Notes under the pieces: generated by a model
What the model was told of the DNA's origin: nothing
Database searches by the model: none
What the model saw: only the letters and a program-made list of their open reading frames with translations
Source: [Borrelia] finlandensis
GTDB lineage: Bacteria > Spirochaetota > Spirochaetia > Borreliales > Borreliaceae
Length of the DNA: 64,000 bases
Direction of reading: 5' to 3'
NCBI RefSeq assembly: GCF_000181875.2
Contig: NZ_ABJZ02000005.1
Location: 558,001 to 622,000 of the forward strand
Program-made: the position numbers and the translations under genes
Shown here: positions 1 to 8,592 of the stretch, in pieces
Position numbering within the stretch: the first letter of the stretch is position 1
Layout of the letters: each line of letters begins with the position of its first letter

Positions 1-877
1 AAGAAGAGGAGATGTAATTCCTGCTGTTGAAATGGTGATAAATAAATTTTCAACAGGATTTTTCAAAGTTCCTGATAATTGCCCAGCTTGTAAAATGGCT
101 GTAGTAAAAGAGGGGGCTCATTTTTTTTGTCCAAATAATAAATGTCCTTCAGTGGCAGTTGAGAGAATAAAATATTTTTGTAGTAAAAATTGTATGGATA
201 TTGAAGGGTTTTCCGACAAGATAATTTCTTTTCTTTTTGAGAAAAAATTTATTTTTTCAGAAATTGATCTTTATACTTTTGATTTTTATAAGCTTCTTGA
301 ATTTAAAGGGTTTAAAGATAGAAAGATAAATAATTTGATAAATTCAATTGAAGCTAGCAAACAAAAGCCATTTAGTAAATTACTTCTTAGCATGGGAATT
401 AAAGATTTAGGGGAAAACACAATAAGGTTGTTATTTCTTAATAATTTAAATTCATTTTCAAAGCTTTTTAAGCTTTGTCAAGACAGAGATTTTGCATTTT
501 CAACATTGTTGAAAATTAAAGGCATAGGAGAAAAAATTGCCTTAAATATTATTGAAGCTTTTAATGATTCAGTAATGCTTAATAAGTTTAAATTTTTTGA
601 AAATTTGGAATTTAAAATGGAAGAGGTTGTTGAGATTGATGGTGAGAATAAGTTCTTGGCCGGTAAAAAGTTTTGCATTACTGGAACTTTTAATGGTTAT
701 TCCAGGTCTATTGTTATTGATAAGCTAAAAAATAAAGGAGCAATTTTTAATACTTGTGTGACTGGGAGTTTAGATTTTCTTATTGTAGGAGAAAAAGCTG
801 GATCAAAGCTTAAAAAAGCTTTGAGTTTAAATATAAAAATTATGTCTTTTGAAGACATAAAAAGTTACTTAGATTAG
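1..877 (+). CDS. ligA: NAD-dependent DNA ligase LigA, 3' part (5' end outside the window)
   Basis: LigA seals nicks at Okazaki fragments and during repair using NAD+. The open frame is uninterrupted from base 2, where it reads RRGDVIPAVE, the conserved RxGDVIP motif of the ligase OB domain; the ATG at 32 is therefore internal. Next come a four-cysteine zinc site (CPAC then FFCPNNKCP, about bases 80-150), helix-hairpin-helix repeats (for example GIKDLGENTIRLL and IKGIGEKIALNII), and a C-terminal BRCT domain starting near GKKFCITGTF (about base 663). The last 291 residues are present, somewhat under half of a normal LigA of about 660-670 residues. It is convergent with the next gene after a 21-base gap that holds no strong terminator. 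Confidence 0.95.
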   Translation, partial: RRGDVIPAVEMVINKFSTGFFKVPDNCPACKMAVVKEGAHFFCPNNKCPSVAVERIKYFCSKNCMDIEGFSDKIISFLFEKKFIFSEIDLYTFDFYKLLEFKGFKDRKINNLINSIEASKQKPFSKLLLSMGIKDLGENTIRLLFLNNLNSFSKLFKLCQDRDFAFSTLLKIKGIGEKIALNIIEAFNDSVMLNKFKFFENLEFKMEEVVEIDGENKFLAGKKFCITGTFNGYSRSIVIDKLKNKGAIFNTCVTGSLDFLIVGEKAGSKLKKALSLNIKIMSFEDIKSYLD

Positions 878-898
878 TTGGACTAAAAGTGTTTATTT

Positions 899-2392
899 TT
901 ATTTAATTATTTTTATTTGCTTAAATTCAGGCTTTAGATTTTTATACATAATTCCTAGTTCGTGGATATTTTTGACTTCTATTAAGTTTCTAAAAAATTC
1001 TTCTTTATTTTTTAGAATAGGGTTAATGAAATATTTTTCAAATTTATATTTTGAGATTATTTCATGATTTTTTAAAGCCTCATTTAAATTGTTAGTGGGA
1101 TCTATTTCAATATAGTATGTGTTTTCTTTTTTAAATGCAAATTGATCCCCCTTTTCTTTAAATTTATAATTATTAAGATATATGTCAGGGTAGATTTGAA
1201 AATCTGCTGTTTTTATCATAGTTGTTTTTGGGGTGCTTTTAGTATTTTCTTCTAGATCTCGGCTTTCTTTTTTTTCCATGGGCTTTAAATATTCCTTTTC
1301 TAATTTCTTATTTTCTTCTAAGTCGTCATTTTTACTTGTAATGCTTGGAGTGAAAGTTTCTTCATTTAAGGGTTTTTGATAAATTTCTTTTTTTTTAAAA
1401 TTGTTTAATTCTTTTTGAAGTTTTAAAATAGTTTCTTCATTTTCCTTTATTTTATCTTCTAATTCTTTGAGTTTGTGTTTATCGGTTCTTATTTTTTTTT
1501 GATTTTCTTTGTTTATTGCTTCATTTGCGCTTATTTTTCTTTTTAGATCATTGATTATTCTTCCTATTGAAGATAAATTTTCCTCAATTTCTTCTAAGTT
1601 TTTATCTGAGCTATCTTTTTTTTTAAAATTTCTTAATTCTCTTTGCAAGTCTAAAATAGTGTTTTCATTCTCGTTGATTCTGTCTTCAAGTTCATCGATT
1701 TTTTTTTCATTAATGGCATAATATTTTTCGTTTTCATTAAGACTTTCTTTTAGATTGTTTATTATTCCTTCATCAGAAGGGTAATTGTCCTCATTTGCTT
1801 CTTCAATTTCATCATTATATTCATAATTGTCTTCAAAACCATCATCAGTTTCTTCTTCAATGTTTTCAATATTTATTTTTTCATAATTTTCATCTTCTTT
1901 GGGCTTGGTTTTTTTGTTAAGGAGCTTTTTTATTTCTACTATTTCGTTTTTTAATTTATTGGTTAAAATTTCATATTTTTTTGCTTTTTTTTCGATTGAT
2001 TCTATTTTTTTATTTTCATTTTCCGATGTTTTTTGATTTTTGGTTTTTAAAAGCTTTTCTATGTTTTTAATTTTATTTTCATAATTTTCAATTACAGATT
2101 TTAGATCATTTTCGTCCATTCTTTTTTTTGGTGGTTTTTTGTCTCTTATATTTTCTGGCAATTTTAGATCTTTACCTTTTTTGGGGTCTTCATAAGAAAC
2201 TATGTTTTTGTTTAAATGTTTTGAGGTATTTATTTGATCGCTTTTATTCCCAGAACTTTTAAATTCTTCACTTAAGTCTTCTAGAGGAATTTCAATGCTA
2301 GAGTAGCTTATTGTATTATTATTAGCCCCAAATAATGATATACATGAAAGTATTATAAAATACGTAAAGCTTAGATTTTTTGTTTTATTCAT
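899..2392 (-). CDS. Secreted or membrane-anchored coiled-coil protein with an internal repeat (BB0553-like)
   Basis: A hypothetical protein of 497 residues. Residues 1-23 (MNKTKNLSFTYFIILSCISL) look like a signal sequence. The ILSC tetrapeptide at 14-17 could be a relaxed spirochaetal lipobox, but I cannot tell SPase I from SPase II cleavage. Residues about 95-345 are K/E/N-rich heptad coiled coil containing a near-duplicate block (ELEDRINENE at 234 and ELEDKIKENE at 310). An acidic stretch covers about 170-210 and a more globular C-terminal 100 residues follow. The start has a good Shine-Dalgarno, AAGGA, 5 bases before ATG. A periplasmic scaffold or adhesin-like role is guesswork; no enzyme motif is seen. 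Confidence 0.85.
   Translation of the reverse strand: MNKTKNLSFTYFIILSCISLFGANNNTISYSSIEIPLEDLSEEFKSSGNKSDQINTSKHLNKNIVSYEDPKKGKDLKLPENIRDKKPPKKRMDENDLKSVIENYENKIKNIEKLLKTKNQKTSENENKKIESIEKKAKKYEILTNKLKNEIVEIKKLLNKKTKPKEDENYEKINIENIEEETDDGFEDNYEYNDEIEEANEDNYPSDEGIINNLKESLNENEKYYAINEKKIDELEDRINENENTILDLQRELRNFKKKDSSDKNLEEIEENLSSIGRIINDLKRKISANEAINKENQKKIRTDKHKLKELEDKIKENEETILKLQKELNNFKKKEIYQKPLNEETFTPSITSKNDDLEENKKLEKEYLKPMEKKESRDLEENTKSTPKTTMIKTADFQIYPDIYLNNYKFKEKGDQFAFKKENTYYIEIDPTNNLNEALKNHEIISKYKFEKYFINPILKNKEEFFRNLIEVKNIHELGIMYKNLKPEFKQIKIIK
1387..1765 (-). repeat. Internal duplication in the coiled-coil gene
   Basis: Two blocks about 76 codons apart encode IINNLKESL...ELEDRINENENTILDLQREL and IINDLKRKI...ELEDKIKENEETILKLQKEL, each followed by a shared NFKKK. 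The copies have diverged by point changes, so this is an old duplication that lengthens the coiled coil, not a recent slippage event. Confidence 0.75.
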
Positions 2393-2465
2393 AAGGTCCT
2401 TGTTTTTATTTAGAAAACATCTATAATTTATAATGTTAACATAGTTTGTCCATTTATCAAAAGAG

Positions 2466-2492
2466 ATAAAAATCTCCGGGGGCTATTTTTAT
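2466..2492. repeat. Perfect 8-bp palindromic arms in a divergent promoter region
   Basis: ATAAAAAT (2466-2473) and ATTTTTAT (2485-2492) flank a GC-rich CTCCGGGGGCT centre that stands out in this AT-rich DNA. The element lies between the start codons of two divergent genes, so it does not end either of them. An operator or a leader hairpin is possible. A TTGACA hexamer begins at 2492, immediately beside it, facing the rightward operon. Confidence 0.4.
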
Positions 2493-2671
2493 TGACAAAT
2501 AGTGCTAATTTCAAATTAGTTTTAAGTGAATTTTTTATTAATTTATTTTAAGATTGTTGCATATATTGGGTAAGGTTGTATGTTTTTGAGGTTTTATTTT
2601 TTAATCCTTTTTATTTATGCAATGTTAGGTTTTTACTAATTTAATTTTTTTGTTTGGTGGAGTTTTTGAGT

Positions 2672-4534
2672 TTGACAAATGTGGATGCGCATGAATTTTG
2701 GGCTTTGCCAGTTTGCTGCAATGTTAAAGATTCTTTTATTGAAGATTTTAGTTTTGTAGATGAACATGTAAATTCAATTTTTAGCATCAGTTATAAAGAT
2801 AATATAACTTTAAAGTTTAGAGATTTTGTTGATTCTAATGAATTTAACTTGAAGCTTTTTGATAATAAAATAAGCTTTGAAGGTCAAATTCCTTTGGTTT
2901 TGTATTCAGACAATTTGGATTATTTGCTAAAAGCAGAAAAAAGTGTTCTTTTTAATCTAAGAGTTGGTGATGCTAGCAGTAGTTATTCTTCTGGATTTAC
3001 AAAGAAAGAGTCTGGAACTTGCAATGTTTTGAATGCTTGTTATGAATTTAGTGATTACAATAGTTTTTCAGATGATTTTATTTTAGTTAAAATATTTTTT
3101 GATTCTGAAAATTTAATTATTGATGCTAATGTAGACAATATCTCTTTTTTAAAATTTTTTATTAGTGAAAATTTTGGTGTAAGTAAAGACAAAATAAAAA
3201 TCAATTCTCTTGATAATTACTGGTCTAGCTCTATTTTTCCTATTTCTTTTAATGCAATTTTACAAGGCATTGTAATTTCAAAAAAGATTAATAAAAGGGT
3301 TAATATTGTTTACTACAAAAGACATTTTGGAATTTTAGATAATTTAAATTTAACTTTTTCAGTTTCTAATTGTTTGGTGGCAGATAATAAGCTTTCAAAA
3401 ATTATTTTAGAAATTATAATAAATAGACCTTTAAATTTTTTATATAAGTTTTATTTTAAATTTATTAATAATATTTTCAAAAATTTGTTTTTTGATGGGT
3501 TTTTAGAAATTTTTTTTGTTGAGAATAAAAGTGATTTTATCTTTTTTTATGACAATCTTTTGGCATTTGAGACCTCTGTTTATAATTTTATTTATTCCAA
3601 TTTTTATAATCTTGCTTTGTCGATGTCTTGTGAGCCAATAGGTTATTTACTTACACAGATTAAAGGTGATTATGCTAGTTTTTTAAAAATTTTTAAAAAA
3701 CTAGATTTAAAAAATTCTTTAATAAAGAAATCTGCCGTTTTAAGTGTTAATAAGGATTATGATATTTTTGATACTAGTCGAAGGGGAGTTGGCTTTGCTT
3801 ATTTGAATTCAAACGCTTATTTTTTAAGCGAAGAGCAATGTGTTGTTGCTTTCTTATACAAGGATGGATTAAATGTTTTTTTGCCCTACAGCATTATTGA
3901 CAACAATTTAAGCAATTATTTGAAAAATAGTTTGGCTAAAACACTGGGCTTGCCCTATAGCAGTGTAAATTTTTTGATAGGCGAGAGCTTATTAGATTTT
4001 GCTAATTTTTATAATCTTCTTTTTAAAGATCCTTATTTAATTGAAAAAGCAATTTTAATCATTAAGGACAATTTTTCTTCTTTGATAGATTCAGATTTTA
4101 TAAATGAATATCCTGTAGTTTTTAAGGAAAAAATAGCTATTAGCGATGTTGATGATTGTGTGCTTGGGTGTTCTGTTGAGCTTAAATTTGAATTTTATTC
4201 TCTTAGCGCTGTTTTTAGCAATGTAAGCTTTTTTGTAGAGCAAGGCAAATTTATCAAGCTTAAGTTAAATAACAAGAGAATTCGCACAATATTTGGATTA
4301 GCGGTTGATTATGTATTTTGTCGTGCTAATGTAAGTTGCGATATTAAAGATTGTTTAAGCTTAGAATTTATTGAAGATGGCGAGTTTATTTTTTCTTTTA
4401 GAAGTGTTTTTATTGTTTCTGTTTCTGCAATTCGAACTGCTTTGATTCAGGTATTTGATTTTAATGCAAGCAGAACGCCTCTTGATTTTGAAGAAATTTT
4501 AAATAGTTGGAGTATAAAAATTGACATTAATTAA
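2672..4534 (+). CDS. Degenerate molybdenum-hydroxylase large subunit (XdhB/CoxL-like; BB0554-like)
   Basis: About 620 residues, normally annotated hypothetical. Numbering below counts from the TTG at 2654. Residues 70-100 (ISFEGQIPLVLYSDNLDYLL) match the V-x-F-x-GQPVA-x-V segment of xanthine dehydrogenase large subunits. Residues 151-185 match the beta strand before the GGGFGGK loop, but the loop itself is LDNYWSSS. Residues 376-440 read RRGVGFAYLN then NSLAKTLGLPYSSVNFLIGE, like RGxGxA and A-x-x-LGIPxExV. Residues 590-618 (SVSAIRTALIQVF..RTPLDFEEIL) match the family's C-terminal PAIANAI..LPxTPExV. Cofactor-binding motifs are absent and the protein is shorter than the usual 700-780. The start is uncertain: TTG 2672 is 9 bases after GGTGGAG; TTG 2666 and 2654 are alternatives. 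First gene of an overlapping trio. Confidence 0.72.
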   Translation: MTNVDAHEFWALPVCCNVKDSFIEDFSFVDEHVNSIFSISYKDNITLKFRDFVDSNEFNLKLFDNKISFEGQIPLVLYSDNLDYLLKAEKSVLFNLRVGDASSSYSSGFTKKESGTCNVLNACYEFSDYNSFSDDFILVKIFFDSENLIIDANVDNISFLKFFISENFGVSKDKIKINSLDNYWSSSIFPISFNAILQGIVISKKINKRVNIVYYKRHFGILDNLNLTFSVSNCLVADNKLSKIILEIIINRPLNFLYKFYFKFINNIFKNLFFDGFLEIFFVENKSDFIFFYDNLLAFETSVYNFIYSNFYNLALSMSCEPIGYLLTQIKGDYASFLKIFKKLDLKNSLIKKSAVLSVNKDYDIFDTSRRGVGFAYLNSNAYFLSEEQCVVAFLYKDGLNVFLPYSIIDNNLSNYLKNSLAKTLGLPYSSVNFLIGESLLDFANFYNLLFKDPYLIEKAILIIKDNFSSLIDSDFINEYPVVFKEKIAISDVDDCVLGCSVELKFEFYSLSAVFSNVSFFVEQGKFIKLKLNNKRIRTIFGLAVDYVFCRANVSCDIKDCLSLEFIEDGEFIFSFRSVFIVSVSAIRTALIQVFDFNASRTPLDFEEILNSWSIKIDIN

Positions 4535-4988
4535 TTTCAACTTAAATGGAGAGAGTATTTCAAAAAAGATTAGTCTTTCTTTAGGGACCAGAAATCTTTT
4601 GGATTCTATTTTTTTTGCTAAGAGCAATAGTTTGGAGTACATTGTTAATAACAGATTTTTTTTAATTTTATTGGATTTCAAACTTGTTTATTCTGATTTA
4701 ATTCCCGCTTTTATTTTAAATGGTCGGAATGTAGTTACCCTTGAAGGACTCAAGAAAAAAAGTTTTTATAAGCACATGCAAAAAATTTTATTAGAAGACG
4801 ATTTTAATTTTTGTAGCAATTGTTTTGAATCTAATGTTTTGCTGTTTTATTACTTTTTGGAAAACGAGATTGTAAGCAAATCAGATATTTTAGGCTATAG
4901 AAAGTCATTAAAATGTAATTGTATGGATGTTAATACTTTTTTATCTCTTTATTTGAAAGCTGAAGAATTGTATAGAAAAAATGGCTAA
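4521..4988 (+). CDS. [2Fe-2S] small subunit of the molybdenum-hydroxylase family, first cluster lost (BB0555-like)
   Basis: 155 residues, TTG start, overlapping the previous gene by 14 bases. The layout follows XdhC/CoxS: an N-terminal ferredoxin-like strand pair (INFNLNGESI), LNGRNVVTLEGL at 66-77 as in G-R-x-V-x-T-I-E-G-L, then a four-helix domain. The second-cluster ligands are intact: C98-x2-C101 and C132-x-C134, with a 30-residue spacing close to the family's 31. The four cysteines of the first, plant-ferredoxin-type cluster are all missing (NNRFFLILLDFKLVYSDL replaces the Cys-rich loop and the later Cys). It is therefore probably still an Fe-S protein with one cluster. Family assignment is my reading of motifs; present function is unknown. 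Confidence 0.75.
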   Translation: MTLINFNLNGESISKKISLSLGTRNLLDSIFFAKSNSLEYIVNNRFFLILLDFKLVYSDLIPAFILNGRNVVTLEGLKKKSFYKHMQKILLEDDFNFCSNCFESNVLLFYYFLENEIVSKSDILGYRKSLKCNCMDVNTFLSLYLKAEELYRKNG

Positions 4989-5850
4989 TGTTAAGGTTTA
5001 TTACCCTGAAAGTTTTAATATATTATCTAATTTATTTAACAAAAATTTAAATAATTATATCATTTATAATGAGCTAGATTTTAAAAAAAATTCTGATTTG
5101 TTTAATAGAGAAACACCCATTGATAATTTTTTTATTGTTGGTAATTTTGAAAAATTTAATAAGGTATCTTTAAGGGGTAATTTTCTTGAGATGGGGCCTT
5201 GTGTTACTTATAACGAGATACTTCGGATTGGTAAGAAAAATATTCCAAGTTTGTTTTATGAATTTATTTCAAAATTTAATGATAAAATATATTTAAATAG
5301 TATTAACCTTGCAAATGGGTTTTATTATAAAAACACCGTTTTTGATATTTATCCTTTGTTGATAAGCCTTGATGCTCAAATTGAGTTTAAAAATGTTTTA
5401 ACCAAAAAAACTTATGTTTTTAGTGCTTATAATTTAAATAGAGCTGAGTATATTGCAAATCGAAATACTGTTCTTATTACTAAATTTAAATTTCCAATGA
5501 TGAATTTATGGAACAGAAGCTTTTATCATAAAATATTTTTCAATACTTTATCTTTTGACATTTTAGAAGAAGCAGACATTATTTTTATATGTATTCTTTT
5601 AAACATAAAAAGAGACATTATAAATGATTTTTTGTTAAAGATATTTTATGATGACAAGGTGATAGTCATAAAGGATTTCCAGATTTTACTTTTAAACAAA
5701 TCTTTACCGCTTTCATTTTCTGAGATAGAAAATTCTCTTAAAATGTTGGATAAACATATAAGAGATTCTAAAAATTTCAACATAGGAGAGAGAAATTTAA
5801 AGCTAATAAAGAATTTTTATTTAGACATATTAATGAGTTTTAATTGTTAG
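4981..5850 (+). CDS. FAD-subunit-like protein of the molybdenum-hydroxylase family, degenerate (BB0556-like)
   Basis: 289 residues, ATG start overlapping the previous stop by 8 bases, so probably translationally coupled. FIVGNFEKFN (51-60) corresponds to the VVGNTEIGIE-type FAD loop, LEMGPCVTYNEIL (69-81) to the xIGAxVTxxEL strand, and NSINLANG...FDIYPLLISLDAQIEF (106-136) to SVGGNI...DLxPxLxALxAxVxL. The glycine-rich GGN FAD motif is altered to NLANG, so flavin binding is doubtful. The C-terminal third is poorly conserved. With its two neighbours it completes a large/FeS/FAD trio as in xanthine dehydrogenase or CO dehydrogenase. Borrelia is not known to make molybdopterin, so a normal hydroxylase activity is unlikely. 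Confidence 0.7.
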   Translation: MANVKVYYPESFNILSNLFNKNLNNYIIYNELDFKKNSDLFNRETPIDNFFIVGNFEKFNKVSLRGNFLEMGPCVTYNEILRIGKKNIPSLFYEFISKFNDKIYLNSINLANGFYYKNTVFDIYPLLISLDAQIEFKNVLTKKTYVFSAYNLNRAEYIANRNTVLITKFKFPMMNLWNRSFYHKIFFNTLSFDILEEADIIFICILLNIKRDIINDFLLKIFYDDKVIVIKDFQILLLNKSLPLSFSEIENSLKMLDKHIRDSKNFNIGERNLKLIKNFYLDILMSFNC

Positions 5851-5923
5851 AATAAGTTTAATTACTATCTTTATTATGCTATATTTCTTATATAAAGGGA
5901 ATATATAATTTATTTTTATGTAT

Positions 5924-5929
5924 TATAAT
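5924..5929 (+). promoter_or_regulatory. Candidate -10 box for ptsH-ptsI-crr
   Basis: A perfect TATAAT about 52 bases before the ptsH start, in the only gap before the PTS operon. No good -35 hexamer is visible at 16-18 bases upstream, so the assignment is tentative. The resulting leader would carry the GAGGGG Shine-Dalgarno at about 5964-5969. Confidence 0.4.
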
Positions 5930-5980
5930 GTAAAAAGTTAATCAAAAAAACAATATTCATAATGAGGGGTTTCTGTACTT

Positions 5981-6241
5981 ATGGTAAAAAAAGAAGCAAT
6001 TATTAAGGCTGTAAACGGTTTGCATGTTAGGCCTGCATCAACTTTTGTAAAAAAGGCTAAAGAGTATTCTAGCGAGATAACAATAGAATCTGATGGAAAG
6101 TCTGTTAGCGGAAAAAGTTTGTTCAGGCTTCAAACTTTGGAATTATCATCAGGTAAAAAGCTTTTGATATGTGCTGAGGGTGAGGATGAAGAGATTGCTG
6201 CTTCAGAGCTTGCAGAGCTTATCGAATCTTTTAAGGAATGA
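5981..6241 (+). CDS. ptsH: Phosphocarrier protein HPr
   Basis: 86 residues, a full-length HPr. It takes phosphate from enzyme I on His15 (GLHVRPAS, 13-20) and passes it to EIIA proteins in the cytoplasm. The GKSVSGKSLFRLQTLEL segment closely follows the enteric HPr (GKSASAKSLFKLQTLGL) and keeps Ser46, the position phosphorylated by HPr kinase in Gram-positives; whether that happens here is unknown. First gene of the operon, 20 bases before ptsI. As I recall, Borrelia chromosomes carry a second ptsH elsewhere; this is the one linked to ptsI. Confidence 0.96.
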   Translation: MVKKEAIIKAVNGLHVRPASTFVKKAKEYSSEITIESDGKSVSGKSLFRLQTLELSSGKKLLICAEGEDEEIAASELAELIESFKE

Positions 6242-6261
6242 ATTTTAGAAGGATTTAAGTT

Positions 6262-7983
6262 ATGACTTTATCGGGCAAAAGAATATCCAAAGGGATAGGC
6301 ATTGGGGAAGTTCTTTGTATTAGAAAAAATTTTGATAAAATTATAAGTAGAGAAAAAATAGACTTTTCTCAGGTTGATAGCGAGATATCAAAATTCAATA
6401 AAGCGAAGTCAAAAGCAATTGAAGCGCTTAGGGATCTTGAGAGAAAAGCTATGCTTCAATTTGGAGATGATAAAAAAGGCATTTTTGAAGGTCAGGTGTT
6501 GATCGTTGAAGACGATGAGCTTTCTGAGCTTGTTATTGAGCTTATTGTAAAGGAAAATTATAGCGCTGCTTATTCTATTTATTTAGCGTTTGAAAATTTG
6601 GTTAAAAGTGTAGAAGATTATAAAGATCCTTATTTAAAAGAAAGAGCGTCTGATTATAAGGACATTAGAAATAGATTAATTTCTATCATTTTAGGCCAAG
6701 TATCCGATTTTTCTGAGATTAATAAAGATATTATTCTTGTTACCGAGGAATTAACCCCATCTGATACCATGCAATTTGACTTAAATTATGTTAAAGGGTT
6801 TTTAACTGCTGTTGGAGGGGAAACTTCTCATGCTGCTATTTTAGCAAGAACAATGGGTCTTCCAGCGCTTGTTATGACTTTGTCAGATATTGATGCGTTA
6901 AAGGATGGTGATAGAATAGTAATTGATGCAATGTCCTCTATTGTTATTAAAAATCCTTCTTCTGATGAGATTAATCTTTATGAAGGTAAGATTTTGCGGC
7001 AAGTGGAGTTGGAAAAAGAGCTTTTTTCTTTAAAAGACAAAGATGCTGAAACAAAAGATGGCACAAAGGTGTTTTTAAAGGCAAATATTGGAACACCTAT
7101 TGATATTGCCTATGTTAATAAATATGGTGTTGAGGGAATAGGTCTTTTTAGAACAGAGTTCTTATATATGAGATCTTTACAACCTCCAACAGAAGATGAG
7201 CAGTTTGAAACTTATAAGAGAGTTATAGAGACAATGGAAAAGAAAGGGGTTGTTACGATTCGTACTCTTGATGTTGGTGGTGATAAAGAAATTCCCTATC
7301 TTAATTTTAAGAAAGAGGAAAATCCCTTTTTGGGCTTTCGGGCACTTAGGATGTATAAGGAATATGAGGAATTGATCCAGGCGCAGTTTAATGCTATTTT
7401 TAGAGCCAGTCATTATGGGAAGATAAGAGTAATGGTTCCTATGCTTACCATATATGAAGAGATCGAAACGATAGAATATTTTGTGAATAATGCAAAAATC
7501 AACTTAAAGTCTAGAGGCTTGCCTTTTGATGAAAATTTGGAAGTGGGTTGCATGATAGAAGTTCCTTCTGCAGCTTTAATTTCCTCTAAGCTTGCCAATA
7601 AATTGAAATTTTTTAGCATAGGGACTAACGATTTAACCCAATATGTTTTAGCTGTTGATCGTGGTAATCAAAAAATATCAAATTTATATGACAAGTATAA
7701 TCCTGCTGTGTTGAAATTAATCAAAAAGGTTCTTGATGATGGGGTTAGTTCTGGAATTGATGTGTCTGTTTGTGGTGAGCTTGGAGGAGATGATGCTGGA
7801 GCGTTGCTTCTTGTAGGCCTTGGGTTTAGGTCTTTAAGCATGATTCCTAGTGCTACACTTAGAATTAAATATTTGCTTAAAAAGTATACAATAATGGAAT
7901 TAGAAGAATTGGCAAATAAGGTTTTAAATAGTGATTCCGAGCAAGAAACTTTAAGTTATTTTGATAAATTTATAGGAGATTAG
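6262..7983 (+). CDS. ptsI: PTS enzyme I (phosphoenolpyruvate-protein phosphotransferase)
   Basis: 573 residues, normal length. It autophosphorylates from PEP and phosphorylates HPr, starting all PTS sugar uptake. The phospho-histidine is H190 in GGETSHAAILART. The PEP-binding barrel shows GLFRTEFLYM, TLDVGGDKEIPY, GCMIEVPSAAL, GTNDLTQY and catalytic C504 in CGELGGD. The ATG follows an AGAAGGA ribosome site. It sits between ptsH and crr, with only two bases between its stop and the crr start, so the three are one transcription unit. Confidence 0.97.
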   Translation: MTLSGKRISKGIGIGEVLCIRKNFDKIISREKIDFSQVDSEISKFNKAKSKAIEALRDLERKAMLQFGDDKKGIFEGQVLIVEDDELSELVIELIVKENYSAAYSIYLAFENLVKSVEDYKDPYLKERASDYKDIRNRLISIILGQVSDFSEINKDIILVTEELTPSDTMQFDLNYVKGFLTAVGGETSHAAILARTMGLPALVMTLSDIDALKDGDRIVIDAMSSIVIKNPSSDEINLYEGKILRQVELEKELFSLKDKDAETKDGTKVFLKANIGTPIDIAYVNKYGVEGIGLFRTEFLYMRSLQPPTEDEQFETYKRVIETMEKKGVVTIRTLDVGGDKEIPYLNFKKEENPFLGFRALRMYKEYEELIQAQFNAIFRASHYGKIRVMVPMLTIYEEIETIEYFVNNAKINLKSRGLPFDENLEVGCMIEVPSAALISSKLANKLKFFSIGTNDLTQYVLAVDRGNQKISNLYDKYNPAVLKLIKKVLDDGVSSGIDVSVCGELGGDDAGALLLVGLGFRSLSMIPSATLRIKYLLKKYTIMELEELANKVLNSDSEQETLSYFDKFIGD

Positions 7984-7985
7984 TT

Positions 7986-8555
7986 ATGGGGTTTTTAGAT
8001 TTTTTTAAAAAAACCGCTACATTGGATTTGATTGCTCCGATTAGTGGAAAAGTTATGTCAATTGATAAGGTTCCCGATGAAGCTTTTGCTGAAAAAATAG
8101 TTGGCGATGGAATTGCAATTCTTCCAACAAGCAATGAGTTGTTGGCGCCTTGTGATGGGAAAATAGGTAAAATTTTTAAAACCAATCATGCCTTTAGCCT
8201 TGAAACTAAAGAGGGCGTTGAAATTTTTGTCCATTTTGGAATTAATACTCTTAATTTAAATGGTAAGGGTTTTACAAGAGTTGCTGAAGAGGGTATTAAT
8301 GTTAAACAAGGTGAAGTTATTATTAGGCTTGATCTTGAATATTTAAAAGAGCATTCAGAATCCGTTATTACTCCGGTTGTTATTGCAAATTCTGATGAAG
8401 TTTCAAGTATAGAATATTCTTTTGGAAGGTTTGAAAATGATTCTGAATATATTTTATCATCCTCGACTGTTTTGACAGAAGAAATTAGGCATAAAATATC
8501 TCAAACAAAGCCTGTTATAGCGGGCAAAGATTTGGTGTTGCGAGTTAAAAAGTAA
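7986..8555 (+). CDS. crr: Glucose-type PTS EIIA component (Crr)
   Basis: 189 residues. EIIA-Glc carries phosphate from HPr to membrane EIIBC sugar permeases. H68 in TNHAFSLET and H83 in IFVHFGINTL correspond to the stabilising and phosphorylated histidines (H75 and H90 in E. coli). The N-terminal helix is hydrophobic and basic (MGFLDFFKKT), as in membrane-associating EIIA proteins. A short extension after residue 165 (EEIRHKISQTKPVIAGKDLVLR) makes it slightly longer than the E. coli protein. Last gene of the PTS operon; its TAA stop lies inside the arm of the following terminator. Confidence 0.95.
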   Translation: MGFLDFFKKTATLDLIAPISGKVMSIDKVPDEAFAEKIVGDGIAILPTSNELLAPCDGKIGKIFKTNHAFSLETKEGVEIFVHFGINTLNLNGKGFTRVAEEGINVKQGEVIIRLDLEYLKEHSESVITPVVIANSDEVSSIEYSFGRFENDSEYILSSSTVLTEEIRHKISQTKPVIAGKDLVLRVKK

Positions 8556-8586
8556 AAAGAGAGAGCTTTAAGCTCTCTCTTTTTAC
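8552..8586. terminator. Bidirectional intrinsic terminator between crr and htpG
   Basis: A perfect 16-bp stem (GTAAAAAGAGAGAGCT, 8552-8567, with AGCTCTCTCTTTTTAC, 8571-8586) and a three-base TTA loop. The A-rich and T-rich outer parts give a U-tract on either strand. It lies between convergent crr and htpG, and the crr stop codon forms part of its left arm. Confidence 0.92.
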
Positions 8587-8592
8587 TTTTAA

